From Castor canadensis (taxonomy: Eukaryota; Chordata; Mammalia; Rodentia; Castoridae), in assembly GCF_047511655.1 (NCBI RefSeq), contig NC_133387.1, forward strand, positions 43,876,853 through 43,940,852: 64,000 nt of DNA, given 5' to 3'. A program made the position numbers and the translations under genes. Below, piece by piece: positions 49,745 to 61,269 of this stretch. Each line of letters begins with the position of its first letter. The stretch's first letter is position 1. The notes under the pieces were generated by a model, which ran no database searches, was not told the origin of the DNA, and saw only the letters and a list, made by a program, of their open reading frames with translations.

Positions 49745-52459
49745 AGAAGGAACCAAATACTGTTCACAAGCCAGTCACCTGGTGAGATTGACAAGCCCCT
49801 GGCAAATCTGACTACAATGAGGAAAAAGACCCAAATTAGTAAGATCAGAAATGAAAAGGGGGAGATAACAAGAAGCACTAAGGAATCATCAGTGACTACT
49901 TTCAGAATCTATATTCCAATAAAATGGAAAATCTTGAAGAAACAGGCAAATTTCTCAATACTTGTGACCATGCAAAAATGAACCAAGAGGATATTAACCA
50001 CATAAACAGATCTATAACACATAATGAAATTGAAGCAGCAATAGTCTCCTAAAAAAAGAAAGTCCAGAACCTGATGGATCCTTGCTGAATACTACCAGAC
50101 CTTTAAAGAACTAATACAAACACTCCTTACGGTTTTCCACAATATAGAAAGGGAAGGAACTCTCTACCTAACTCATTCTATGAAACCAATATTACACTCA
50201 TCCCAAATCAGACAAGGACACACCCAAAAAGCAGAACTACAGGCTAATCTCCTTAATAAACATTGATGAAAAAATCCTCAATAAAATAATGGCAAACTGA
50301 ACCCAACAATATATCAGAAAGGTCATTCACTATGACCAAGTCAGCTTCATCCCAGGGATGCAAGGATGGCCCAAACATGCACAAATCATTAAATGTAATA
50401 TAGCACACTAACAGAAGCAAGCACAAAAAAACACTTAATCATCTCAACAGACACAGAAAAAGCCTTCGATAAAATTCAGTAATATTTTGTGATAAAAGCT
50501 CTGATGAAACTAGGAATAAAAGGATTATACCTCAACATAACAAAGTCTATGTATGACAAACCTACAGGCAACATCATACTTAATGGGTAAAAAGTGAAAC
50601 CATCTCCCCTAAAGGCATGAACAAAACAAAGATGACAACTCTCTCCATATCTATTCAACATAGTCTTGCAATTCCTAGCCAGAGCAATAAGGTAGGAATA
50701 AGAAATAAAAGAAATACTAATAGGTAAAGAAGAAGTCAAACTATCCCTATTTGCAGATGACATGATCTTATGTCTAAAAGACCCTGAAAAACTCCACCCT
50801 AAGACTCCTAGAAACCAAAAAGCTTCAGCAAAGTAGCAGGATACAATATCAATTTACAAAACTCAGTAGCCTTTCTATACAATAAGCAGATTGAAAAAAA
50901 TATAGGAAAACAATTCCATTTACAACAGCCTCAAAAAAACCCGTATGCCTAGTAATATACTTAACTAAGGATGTGACTGACCGCTACACAGAAAACTACA
51001 AATCACTGAAGAAAGAAATTGAAGAAGACTACAGAAGGTTGAAAGATCTCCCATGCTCATGGATTGGCAGAAACAACAATAGTAAACATGGCTATACTAC
51101 TAAAAGCAATCTACATGTTCAATGTAGTTCCCATCAAAATCCCAATGGCATTCATCACAGAGATTGAAAAATCTACTCCAAAGTTCACTTAGAAACACAA
51201 AAGACTGTGAATAGCCAGGGCAATACTGAGGAAAAAGAATAACGCTGGAGGAATCACAGTACCTGACTTCAAACTATGCTACAGAGGCATAGCAATGAAA
51301 ACAGCATGCTACTGGCACAAAAACAAATATGAAGAGCAGTGGAACAGAACACAGGATCTGTATATGAATCAATGCAGCTACACACACCTAATTTTTGACA
51401 AAGGTGCCAAAAACATATGATGGAGAAAAGACAGCTACTTCAACAAATGTTGCTGGGAAAAGTGGCTATCTGCCTGCAGAAAACTGAAACTAAATCCATG
51501 CCTGTCGCCCTGTACTCGAATCAATTCAAAATGGATTATAGCCCTTAATATCTGACACAAAATCTTGATATTAGTACAGGAAAAAGCAGGGAATGCACAG
51601 GAAGCAATAGGTATAGGCAATACTTCCTCAAGCAGCTCAACAACTAATAGAAAGCATTGAAAAATGGGACTACCTGAAATTAAAAATCTTCTAAACAACA
51701 AAACAAATGGTCTCTAAATTTAAGAGACCTCCCACAGAATGGAAGAAAACCATTGCTAGCTATACATCAGACAAGGGACTGATAACTAGAATATACAGAA
51801 AGCTCAAAAAATTAAACTCCCCAAAAATCAATGAACCAATGAAGAAGTGGGCAACTGAACTAAACAGATCTTATTCAAAGGAAGAAGTCCAAATGGCCAA
51901 AAAATACATGAAAACATGCTTACCATTCCTGGCCATAATGGAAATCAATTCAAAACCACAATAAGATTCTACCTCACTCCTGTTAGAATTGTTACCATCA
52001 AGAACACCACCAATAACAAATGTTGGTGAGGATGCAAGGAAAAGAAATCCTCAAACACTGCTGGTGGAATTTAAGCTGGTACAAACACTATAGAAAACAA
52101 TATGGAAGCTTCTTAAAAAACTAAACATAGATCTGCCATATGATCCAGCAATACCACTCCTGGGGATATACACAAAAGAATGTGACTCAGGTTACTATAA
52201 AGGCACCTGCACACCCATGTTTATTGCAGCATTATTCACAATAGCCAAGTTATGGAAACAGCCAAGATGCCCCACTACTGATGAATGGATTAAGAAAATG
52301 TGGTATTTATACACAATGGAATTTTACTCAGCCACAAAGAAGAATGAGATTTTGTCATATGCAGGTAAATTGATGGAACTGGAGAACATCACCTTAAGTG
52401 AAGTGAACCAGCTCAGCAGGCCAAAAAATCGCATGTTTTCCCTCATATGTGGATCATAG
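49745..52459 (+). pseudogene. L1 ORF2 remnant (reverse transcriptase and C-terminal part)
   Basis: Open only in pieces: 49739-49981, 50973-51167, 51707-51964 and 52217-52459, in shifting frames. The RT catalytic motif FADD is still readable at 50750-50761. The endonuclease domain is absent. Opposite-strand frames such as 50476-50763 and 51435-51701 are shadows. Confidence 0.85.
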
Positions 52460-52654
52460 ACCTAAGACAAATGCAGTAATATTATTGGACATGGGTCCCA
52501 CACCAAGGAAAGACCACACATGGGTCTTACTCTAGAAGAGCAAATATAGTAATCTTAATCTGGCAGAGGTCACTATGGGAAGGAGACTAGGAAGCAGTGA
52601 AAAAGTTTGGTAGAGATGAACCAACTTGGGTGGTAATACACATATGCATGGAAA

Positions 52655-52688
52655 CAATACAAGCTCTTCTTGTATTGAAGAGCTATCT
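52655..52688. repeat. Overlapping small inverted repeats in L1 3'UTR
   Basis: caatacaag / cttgtattg (52655-52663 and 52669-52677) and agctcttc / gaagagct (52662-52669 and 52677-52684) interlock. The same place in the L1 copy at 60100-60145 has no such structure. Confidence 0.7.
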
Positions 52689-52884
52689 TCATCTCAAACT
52701 GGCAAAAATGCTAAGTTTTTCTCATTGTCTTTTATGATTTTTCTTCAAAGAAATCCAGAAAATAAGAGAGAGGAACAGGTTCTTCCTTGAGGCGGGGCTG
52801 TGAGTGGTTCAAATAATGTAGACACATTTAAGTAAATATAAAAATGACACAATAAAATTGAAAAAAATAAAATTAAAAAATTCT

Positions 52885-53139
52885 TCTTCAGATGTTATCT
52901 AGGACATTAGATTCTATTAATAGGAAACAAAAAATCCTCTGTTCTAGTCATGTACTATTATAATCATCTAACAGTTTTATATGATTTTTCTAGAGTCAAA
53001 TATGAAACAAAGCAAAACTGGACCTGATTCTGCCTAGTTCTCTCCATCACCATCACCACCACTGGATTGATTGCAAGCCATCACCATCTCTCACTAATGG
53101 TATAAGAGATTTTCAGTGGACTCCAAGCTTCCACATTTG
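52885..53139. other. NXPH1 intron, unique sequence
   Basis: Nothing recognised; includes a short (CAC/CAT)n run near 53045-53062. Confidence 0.4.
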
Positions 53140-53705
53140 CTTGCTTATGGTTAATTCTTCACTTAGCTTCCTGGGTGATCTTTTAAATGTGTTCAGAAAT
53201 CATTTCACTTTCTTAATGTAATCCCTCCAATTGTGTACCAGACCACTTAGGATAAAATGTGACTTTCTCATCCTGGTTATGAAGCCCACTATGGCCTGAT
53301 GGTCCCTTCTTGCACTTCCCTCTTTACCCTACACAGCTTCCTTGACCTTAGATGCCTGGAATAAATGGTTCTGGCCCCTGACACTATCTCCCCAGTTCAT
53401 TGCTTGGCAGGTGCCCCTTGCCAGTCGGACCTTGACTTAAAAGTCATCTTCTCCAAATGACCTGCCCTAACCTCGGAAATAGCTCCTCTGTGGCTGTACA
53501 ACACTAGACCTCCAAGAAGAGTGTGATACCCTCCAGTGGCTTATTCTTTATTTACTTGTTTTGTAGGTGATTATTGCCTGTCTCCACTACTTAAAATGTA
53601 AACCCTATTAGGTAATGCTATTACCATTACATCCCTTATGCCTGGAAGAATATCTGGTGCAGGACTCAGAAAATAAATATGAATTTGTGAAGAAATGAAT
53701 AAATT
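53140..53705 (+). mobile_element. L2 3' end, well preserved
   Basis: 'agcccactatggcctgatgg', 'ccctacacagcttccttgac', 'gtcatcttctccaaatgacc', 'ttatttacttgttttgtagg', 'cctgtctccactacttaaaa' and the tail 'gaagaaatgaataaatta' follow the order of L2 3' ends. Confidence 0.88.
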
Positions 53706-54799
53706 AGTCAATATATTTATTTAAGAATATTTGTTTTACTTTTATATGGTAATTATAATGGTTTAAAGTTTTTAGTTTCTTCTAATTTAAAAAACATATT
53801 TGGTAGTAAAAAAATTCTTATAATTAAGTAGGCCTTTTAAAAATGTGTTCACCAATGTCAAATTATGTATATCTTTGATTCATTTTTGTGGAGATGACCT
53901 CAGAAAGTTCCCAAAGGATTGCACACTACCTTCCAATAGGTTTGACAAACACTAGGGCTAAGTAAGCATATATCACCCATAACAGTTAGAGTCACATCCA
54001 AATGAATCTCCCAATTGTTAACTGTAAGTAAGTCTTTAAATGGAAGTAATAAGTCACAGCTTGAGGAGTTGTCATTAAAATCTGGAAGGATGGCAAAGGA
54101 GCATGCTGTGCAGGAGCTGATCAACACACTGACTCATCCAAACTGGACAAAGGACATGATTAAAAAACTAAAAATAATAGAATAAAGATCCCCAAACTCT
54201 CAAAAAAATAAATAAATAAAGGAGGATTGCTTTCTTTAAAAAAAGAAAGTCGGTACATTGGAAAGGGAAGCAGCAGGTTACTAATGTTGGCATGATCTTC
54301 ACAAATAGGGCAATATAAGTATCAATGTAAAACCACAAATACTGAGAAACAGAGAACACCAACATTATTTGTTTCCCAAATATGTTGCAAAAATCCCAGC
54401 CAAGATGAGTATAGGAGGTAAATCACCCACAATTTTCACAATTAGAATTTCCTGTGCTCCAAATACACTCTGTCACATTTGATCATATTGCCATTTCTTG
54501 GTTTAACTACAATTGGTTTCATCTTTGAACTTTATTTACATCTATCAAGCATATTCTAAGATTGTCTGTATCCATTAATATTCTTTTTTGTTTGTGTTTG
54601 TATATAATGACATTAAAAACCACTCTTGATCATTCACCAACATTTAAACAAACTAAAAATATGAATCACAGGTTTCTTTCAAAACAAAACAAACAGTATG
54701 TGAAGTAATTGGATACAAGATGTAAATAAGACAGAAAGGCCATGACTAGAGAAAATAAATAGCTCACCAAATTCCCTCACGCAAAGTTATCTAGATTGC
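53706..54799. other. NXPH1 intron, unique sequence
   Basis: AT-rich, with an (AAAT)n scrap near 54203-54221. Nothing else recognised. Confidence 0.45.
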
Positions 54800-55170
54800 T
54801 TTATTCTGTTCTCTCTTCCACCCTGCTTTGTGCCCTGGAAGTTGACTTATATGAACTATATTAGTGGTTTACTTCAGAGTGAATTTAATCAATCAGAAAC
54901 TCTAGCAGGAAATAAGAGGATATTGGTTCCCTGCTTTCCCTCTCTGCCTGGCCATGGTCCAGCTGTATCCTCCACCAAAGGCCACAGATCCAGATGGCTC
55001 TCTCCTGCAGAAAGCACTATTTCTGGGTTCTAAAAATTCTTCATTCTTCTGATCTTTCAGGCCTCGGTATATCAAGGTTTCTCTACTGTCACTAGTCCCA
55101 GGATAATCCTTAACCTTGCCTATACTTTTGTGAAATGGTCTCACTCTCTAGTTTTCCAATTTCATGTGCC
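54800..55170 (+). mobile_element. Ancient mammalian repeat, family unassigned
   Basis: 'tgtgccctggaagttgactt', 'tagcaggaaataagaggata', 'gctttccctctctgcctggc', 'aaaggccacagatccagatg', 'ctggttct'-like text and 'ttgcctatacttttgtga' form an order I recognise from an old dispersed repeat, without a name I can give. Confidence 0.45.
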
Positions 55171-56639
55171 CCATGTTTCCTGCCACAAAGCTTGGAAACA
55201 GAATGGGTTTTTTCACTTTAACTACACTGAACAGAAATCATACCATTTTGCTTGTGAAAGAAGTTTATATTTTCCAGCTAATATGATTAAATGGCACTCA
55301 AATCTGGGTGCTCCTGACGGAAAACTACAGGCTATCCTCCTATAACAAGTCAGTCAACCTACCAACTGCCTTTCTATGTTGCATAGTATAGGCCAAATAA
55401 ACTCCCTTAAAAATTCTAATGATATATGAATATACATTCATTTGACATAGTTTTTGAGCAAGGGATCTCTATATGAACTGGGTGTTTACTATGAATTAGG
55501 TGTTGTACTCACTAGAGAAAGCACTAGAATAAATCAAAACAAAGGCCATGGGAAACGAGGGCACCAAGAAATCTTAGCAGGTGTCAGTTTTAAAATGTGA
55601 CAAAACAGAAGCTAAGAGCATCTTTAGGACATGCTTAGAAGTCATAATTCAGTTCTGCAACATTTATCATCACTTTCTGATAAATTGAAATCTGGATTAT
55701 TAGCTGTACCGTAGCCACCTGCAATCTCAAAACAGGTTTCTCAATAACACTATCAAATGATGAGCTGAATAAAAAACAGGATCCATGATTGATTTGCCTC
55801 TCTAGGCTGCAACTGTCTCTTGATAAGTGCCAAAGCCTTAAAAGTTAAAAGTAGATAAATCCATTTTCTGTTTTGAATATAACACACTGAGTTTCAAATA
55901 TCACATTCTATCACATATTTTGCCTATGCTATCACAGATCAGTGACCTGGGACTCTGCCTCCTTAACTGTACTATCTAGTTCTATGGCAAGCCTTATTAG
56001 ACATGAGAAATCTATAAATTGACTTGGTCTAAGATGACTACCAAATGCAAAAGAAGGGCAGAAGCAGCAACCTAAATTATTGCATTAATTGAAAAAGTGT
56101 GAGCCACGTTTTCAATAATAGGAGAGAAACATAAGATATGAAAAGGAACTTACAATGACTTAAATTAGTGCTTTTAAATACTTCAAATTTTTCTTACCTA
56201 CATTGGAACCATCAGATCCTAGAGCATCAGCTCAGTCTGTTCTGCATTTTGAAGAAATCCTTCACACAGAAAGCTCTGTCAAAGTAAACAAAGACTCCTG
56301 CTCCAGATAATAGCAGAAAGCAGGTCATAATGTACATTTTGTAATATGTACATATACACAAAGAACTGCATCAGTCTTCAGACAAGGATCTTTAGATTTC
56401 TTGACATTTAGAGGTTAGACAAAGACACTCTTAACTCAGTTATTTTTAGAACAAATTAACTATGCATATATTTGTACCATTTGAAGACAAAAGGTCCTGA
56501 TTTCAAAGACATAGAAAACTGAAATGACATTTATTTTGTTAACTCTGACTTAAAGGTCTATCTCCAGAAAAATACTTTTCAGAATGTGTCAGCAGAGAGA
56601 TTGTTGTAAGTAATAATGATACTAGATAAGAACATTTAC
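55171..56639. other. NXPH1 intron, unique sequence
   Basis: Nothing recognised. The 71-codon frame at 55130-55345 has no family resemblance. Confidence 0.45.
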
Positions 56640-56850
56640 CATGTACACACACGCAAACAGATAATATAATGTTATCATCATGGTAGTCTTCAAAAACCTC
56701 ATCAAGGTTTTTATCTCTACTTCATAAATAAGAAAATGGATGATTGGTGTGGTTATTTAACTTGCCCAAAATCTCATTGTTACTAAATGGCAATACCATT
56801 ACTTAAATCTACTTCTTTCTAAGTCTGCATCCAGGCACTATGAGAGACAA
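56640..56850 (-). mobile_element. MIR SINE
   Basis: 'tctctacttcataaataaga', 'ggttatttaacttgcccaaa', 'atctcattgttactaaatgg' and 'tttctaagtctgcatccagg' are the reverse complement of a MIR. Confidence 0.82.
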
Positions 56851-59208
56851 AAATGTTCAGAGAAACATAAATTTCATATGAAAAGAGTGATGTTTCTTCA
56901 TTTAGGAAAATAGAGCTAAAATTGTGTTTCAATATAATATTTTCCCAAGTGAACCTCTGCAAGTTGACTTTTTGTAAGCTAAATATCAAAAATTAAAAAT
57001 GGGAATCACCAGGCCTAAAATAAGTCTTATTCAATACTAAACGATTTGATGAAATGTGAATTCCTTGTCTCCCTATTTTAGTACTACTCTTTCTTGAAGT
57101 CCACTTATACCTTGCTTTCTTCCTAACCATACAAATGCTTCATTCACCTCCATTAACTCACATAGGACATGCCCTGAATACTATTGTCTTCTGAAATGCA
57201 AACTTACTCTTATGATCCCACTCATCCTTATCTCATCATAGTTTACCTCTGTGGTATCCTGAGATCCTGTACACTAATGGGTCAGATACTGTGCAATCTA
57301 CATAAAGGTGTAATAGAGTGAGGGGTAAACATGCTGTACATCATAAACTATAGACTTTTGGGACTGGGACTTTTACATAGAATGTTCTAAAATACATTAC
57401 ATTGACAATAATTTTCTTTTCTTCATAGAAAAACCTATGTTGTCAAAGAGTATGATTTCTTGCCTGCTTTTTTTCTCTAAAACAACTTACATGTATCAGA
57501 ATTATCACAGTCTGATTATCATGTGTAAATCATGATAAAATGCAGCATTCTCAGCCAAAATTCCTACCTAATATTAATAACACCAGTTCCAGTTTATCAT
57601 AACATTAAGCTAGTTTTCAGGAACCTAGATTTGAGTTGCAAACATCATTCACACAGTATTTTAACTGCTACTATCGTCTCTTCCCTCCAATAAACAGGGC
57701 TAGCACTAAAAGCTAGTGAAATAATATCACTTGTCTCTCTGACTCTAGCACATTTGTGAGGCTAACCTTTCTTGTTTTTCCCCCTTGCTTATCACAGCAG
57801 GAATATAATTCTGATATGAGCAGTAATGTGAAGCTTTTCTGTGTACAGATGACCTTCTATCCAGCCAGACTTCTCCACTCTTCCCACAATGCAGCTAAAC
57901 ATTCTATTATTTTCCCAAAGGTCACATTCAAGTGGAACAAATACACCTGATACTTTCTACATCATTTGCATGCAATTTGCTTATGCCTAAACAGGCTGTG
58001 ATTTTGAGGACTACAAATCTAATTTAAATTTTCCTGACCTACCACAGTGAAATGATAACTGTGCTTTCTGAATTTTGACAGCAGTACAGAATTTTCATTA
58101 AATTTTAGGAGAAAACATGAAACACTGAGGAATGGAACATATTCTAAATGTGAACTAGAAACAGAAAGCTGAACTTAAGGTCATACCTAACAAGGAGATT
58201 TGGAAATATCTAATCAAATACTAAATTTAAAATGCTTCTTTTTTATTGGGATAGGAGAGAGTAAAGGATATGTTATTTATTTTAATAAGCCAGGAATGTC
58301 TCTCTACTTCAAACATACCCAATTAGAAAATAATTCCCTTGGCTTAGGATATTATAAGATATTAAAACCAAATAAACAAGACAAAGGGTAACTCTCAGCT
58401 ACCATCTCATTAAACTCTTATGTGAATGAGTTTAACAGAGCACCAACTAAGAGCAGATTTTGAAGGGAACAGGCAGAGGCTGCTCCTTGCAAGAGAAGGA
58501 AGGGGCCAGAAGAGAAGGCTGAGAATTCAGCACAAAGTCCTCTCCCTCCCAATGCGGCCCAGAGCCAGCCCCAAATACACCTAATGCAGTTGGACAATGC
58601 AACATAGTGAATTTCAGGTTTTGAAAACTCACTTTCTCGACTCTCTGCACTTAAAATGAAAGCCACACATTATTTTTGTTAAAAGATAATTAAACAACTG
58701 ATATAGCAAATACAACTCATGGAAGGCCTAAATGTTAACAGTGAAACAAAATTAATAGATTTAAAAGAGGTAGCAAAATGGTTGCCAGAGGATTAGAGTA
58801 CACAGTACAGGGAACACTGCACTTTGGAGATGGTTCAATGTTCTTCTGACTTTGACAAAAGTTGATTTAGAGTATAATTGGAACTATGTCTGGTGCATTC
58901 TTCAACATAAAGCCTCCTCACACACATACAACCTCTCCTTGCAGTTGCAGTTCTGTAAGTGTGTTGGGTTGCTAATAAAGCAACAATGAAATGCTCAACA
59001 CCTAAGGTATGAGGAAGCTTGCATTGTCTCCTTTATTTCAAGCAATAGTCTCTTCTTCCAACACACATACTACCTGGACACATCCCAAAGAGAAATTAAG
59101 AATTAATAAAATCAGAGCATTGCCTGAGAGAAAATAATCAAGAAAGTAGAAAGATGGAAACTAACCTTTATTATTAAGTATCACAAATCTATGAGAACTC
59201 TGTCTCGC
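56851..59208. other. NXPH1 intron, unique sequence
   Basis: Mostly unrecognised. A scrap near 58765-58800 ('aaatggttgccagaggatta') may be an old L1 remnant. The GC-richer block 58440-58580 yields opposite frames of no known family. Confidence 0.45.
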
Positions 59209-59256
59209 TATTTTTTTTTTCGGTACTTGGGTTCTTACTTAGGGCCTACACCTCAA
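59209..59256 (-). mobile_element. Short tRNA-derived SINE (deletion subfamily), partial
   Basis: T-run, 'cggtacttgggttcttactt', then 'agggcctacacctcaag'. It shares the shortened body 'ctcaaggtgtaggccct' with the SINE at 60347-60428, in opposite orientation. Confidence 0.7.
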
Positions 59257-60346
59257 GTCAAAAGAACTGAACAGTGCTTTCTCAAAGGATGAAGTCAAAA
59301 TGGCTAAAAGTAACATGAAGAAATTCTCAACATACCTGGTAATAAAAGAAATGCAAATCAAAACCACATTAAGGTTCCACCCCACTTCCATTAGAATATC
59401 TATCATAAAGAACAAAAATGACAAAAAATGTTGACAAGGATGTGGACAAGGAACCCTCATACACTGCTGGTGGGAATTAGTACAACCACTATGTTAAACA
59501 GTATGGAGGCTCCTCAAAAACTAAAAATAGATCTGCCATACAATGCAGCAATTCTACTTCTGGGGATATACCCAAAGGAATATAAGTCAGGTTACAACAA
59601 AGTCACCTGCACATCCATGTTTATTGCAACATTATTCACAATAGCCAAGTTATGGAAACAGCCAAGATGTCCCACTACTGACAAATGGATTAAGAAAATG
59701 TGGTATTTTTACAAAATGGAATTTTACTCAGCCCTGAAGAAGAATGAAATCTTATCATTTGCAAGTAAATGGATGGAACTGGAGAAAGTCATGTTAAGCA
59801 AAGTTAGCCAGGGTCAGAAGACCAAAAATCTTATGTTTTCCCTCATATGCAGACTTTAGACTTAAAACAAATGCAGTAATATTAATGGACATGGACATGG
59901 GTCACACACTAAGGGGAGAATACACACAGGAGTAATAGGGAAAGGTAGGAAACCCAAAACGTAAAAGTGTTTGATGTGCCCACTGTAGAGGAACTGATAT
60001 AGTAACCGTAAAACAACAGAGGTCACTATGGGAAGGTGACCAGGAAGTAGTGAAGAAGTTTGATAGATTTGAACGAATTCAGGTTGTAATACACATGTGC
60101 ATGGATGCAATGCTAGGAATCTCTCTGTATAGCTATCCTTATCTTAAACTAGCAAAAACGCTATGTCTTTCTTGTTATTGCTTATGTGTTCTCTTCAACA
60201 AAATTTGAGAAGAGGGCAGAACAGGTACTGCCTGGAAGTGAGGGAGGTAGAGGGGAGAAGGGGGGTGTGGGAGGCAGGGGAAAAAATGGCCAAAACAATG
60301 TATGCACGTATGAATAAATAAATTAATTAATTAAAAATAAATAAAG
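59257..60346 (+). mobile_element. L1, 5'-truncated (ORF2 end plus 3'UTR)
   Basis: Starts in ORF2 ('aaaagaactgaacagtgctt'). The frame 59428-59859 is open for 143 codons, with the ORF2 C-terminal text ILLLGIYPKEYKSGYN... and KNLMFSLIC. Next comes a 3'UTR with G-rich block at 60240-60280 and the A-rich tail 60305-60346. It lacks the reverse transcriptase. Confidence 0.92.
59428..59859 (+). pseudogene. L1 ORF2 C-terminal fragment, open for 143 codons
   Basis: Carries MFIATLFTIAKLWKQPRC and WIKKMWYFYKMEFYSALK, typical of the L1 ORF2 C-terminus (after the RT, including the region leading to the Cys-rich end). The ATG used is internal to ORF2. Not a functional gene. Confidence 0.88.
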
Positions 60347-60428
60347 GGCTGGTGAGGTGGCTCAAGGTGTAGGCCCTGAGGTCAAGTCCCAATACTGCAA
60401 AAAAAAAAAAAAAGAAAAGAAAAGAAAG
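60347..60428 (+). mobile_element. tRNA-derived SINE, deletion subfamily, A-rich tail
   Basis: 'gggctggtgaggtggctcaa', then directly 'ggtgtaggccctgaggtcaa' and 'gtcccaatactgc' plus a poly-A/(AAAAG)n tail. The segment between the two tRNA boxes is missing compared with the SINE at 4996-5078. Confidence 0.88.
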
Positions 60429-60866
60429 GGACTAAGGTAGAAAGAAGAAAAAGTAAAAACAGAGGAGATGAACCAAATCTGACTATAATACATATATACA
60501 TGGAAGTGCCACAAGGAAACTCCCTGTGTAGCTATCTTAAGCAAGCAAAAATGTGATTGTTTTTCTTTTTATTTTTTCTTATACAAAATCAGAGAACAAG
60601 AGGGCAGAATAGGTCCTGCTTGGGGGGGTGATAAAGGGGGAGGGGGAGGAGGTGGGGAAATGGTGAAGAAGGGTGACTATGGTGTAAATATGTATATAAA
60701 TGGAAAAATGATATCTCTTGAAAATATTCCAGGAATGGGGGAGGTAGGATGAAGGAGAATGATGGAGGGGGTGAATTTAAGTATGACATTACTTACATTG
60801 ATACACTGTAAGAAGTTTTGTAAATGCCACAATGTACTACCACTCAGCACAACAATAAAAAAAAGT
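60429..60866 (+). mobile_element. L1 3'UTR fragment
   Basis: 'agaggagatgaaccaaatct', a T-rich part at 60555-60580, a G-rich block 60620-60660, 'ggaggtaggatgaaggagaa' and 'aatgccacaatgtactacca' then an A-rich end. This is collinear with 1195-1618. Confidence 0.9.
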
Positions 60867-61039
60867 ACCACATATCACAGGCCAACTGTCAAGGCCGGTG
60901 TACCAGTCAAGAGTCTGGAAATAAACCATAGTGAGAGGAAACATGCATACACTTTCAAAGTGTCTTGAAAGCAAAATAAGAAATTAACAAGCCCAGAAAT
61001 GGCTTAATCTGCAGAAAGGTGCTACCTAAACAGTCAAAC
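60867..61039. other. Short unique stretch
   Basis: Nothing recognised. Confidence 0.35.
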
Positions 61040-61269
61040 CAGTGACCAGCCTCTCTCATCAAACCCATCTTTAGCATGTTTCCCAAAGATTCCCTTCACA
61101 TGCCCTGAATTATTCTCTGTTCTCTGACCATGACTCAGTCCGTTCATTTCTCTATGCCTGAAATGCATGAGACCCCTAAATTTCTCCTTTCCAACCCACC
61201 CTGAACATCAAGATGCAACTCAGATGCCATCTCTTTAAATCTGATTCACATCAGAGACAAGCTCTTCTA

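Larger units (their letters stand above)
48813..52884 (+). mobile_element. L1 with intact 5' start but lacking ORF1 and endonuclease
   Basis: The left end 'gggagatccaagatggtggt' looks like an L1 5' start, followed by about 0.8 kb of GC-richer 5'UTR-like sequence (49020-49600). From about 49745 ORF2-like sequence begins past the endonuclease domain ('DKPLANLTTMRKK' at about 49790). Reverse-transcriptase landmarks follow: [12 protein letters not shown] (50331 on) and FADD (50750-50761). The C-terminal part 'MFIAALFTIAKLWKQPRC' is at 52217. A 3'UTR ends in A-rich sequence at 52850-52884. Many frameshifts and stops make it inactive. A weak 14-bp direct repeat, tcttcagaagctat at 48799-48812 and tcttcagatgttat at 52885-52898 (2 mismatches), flanks it. 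Confidence 0.85.
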
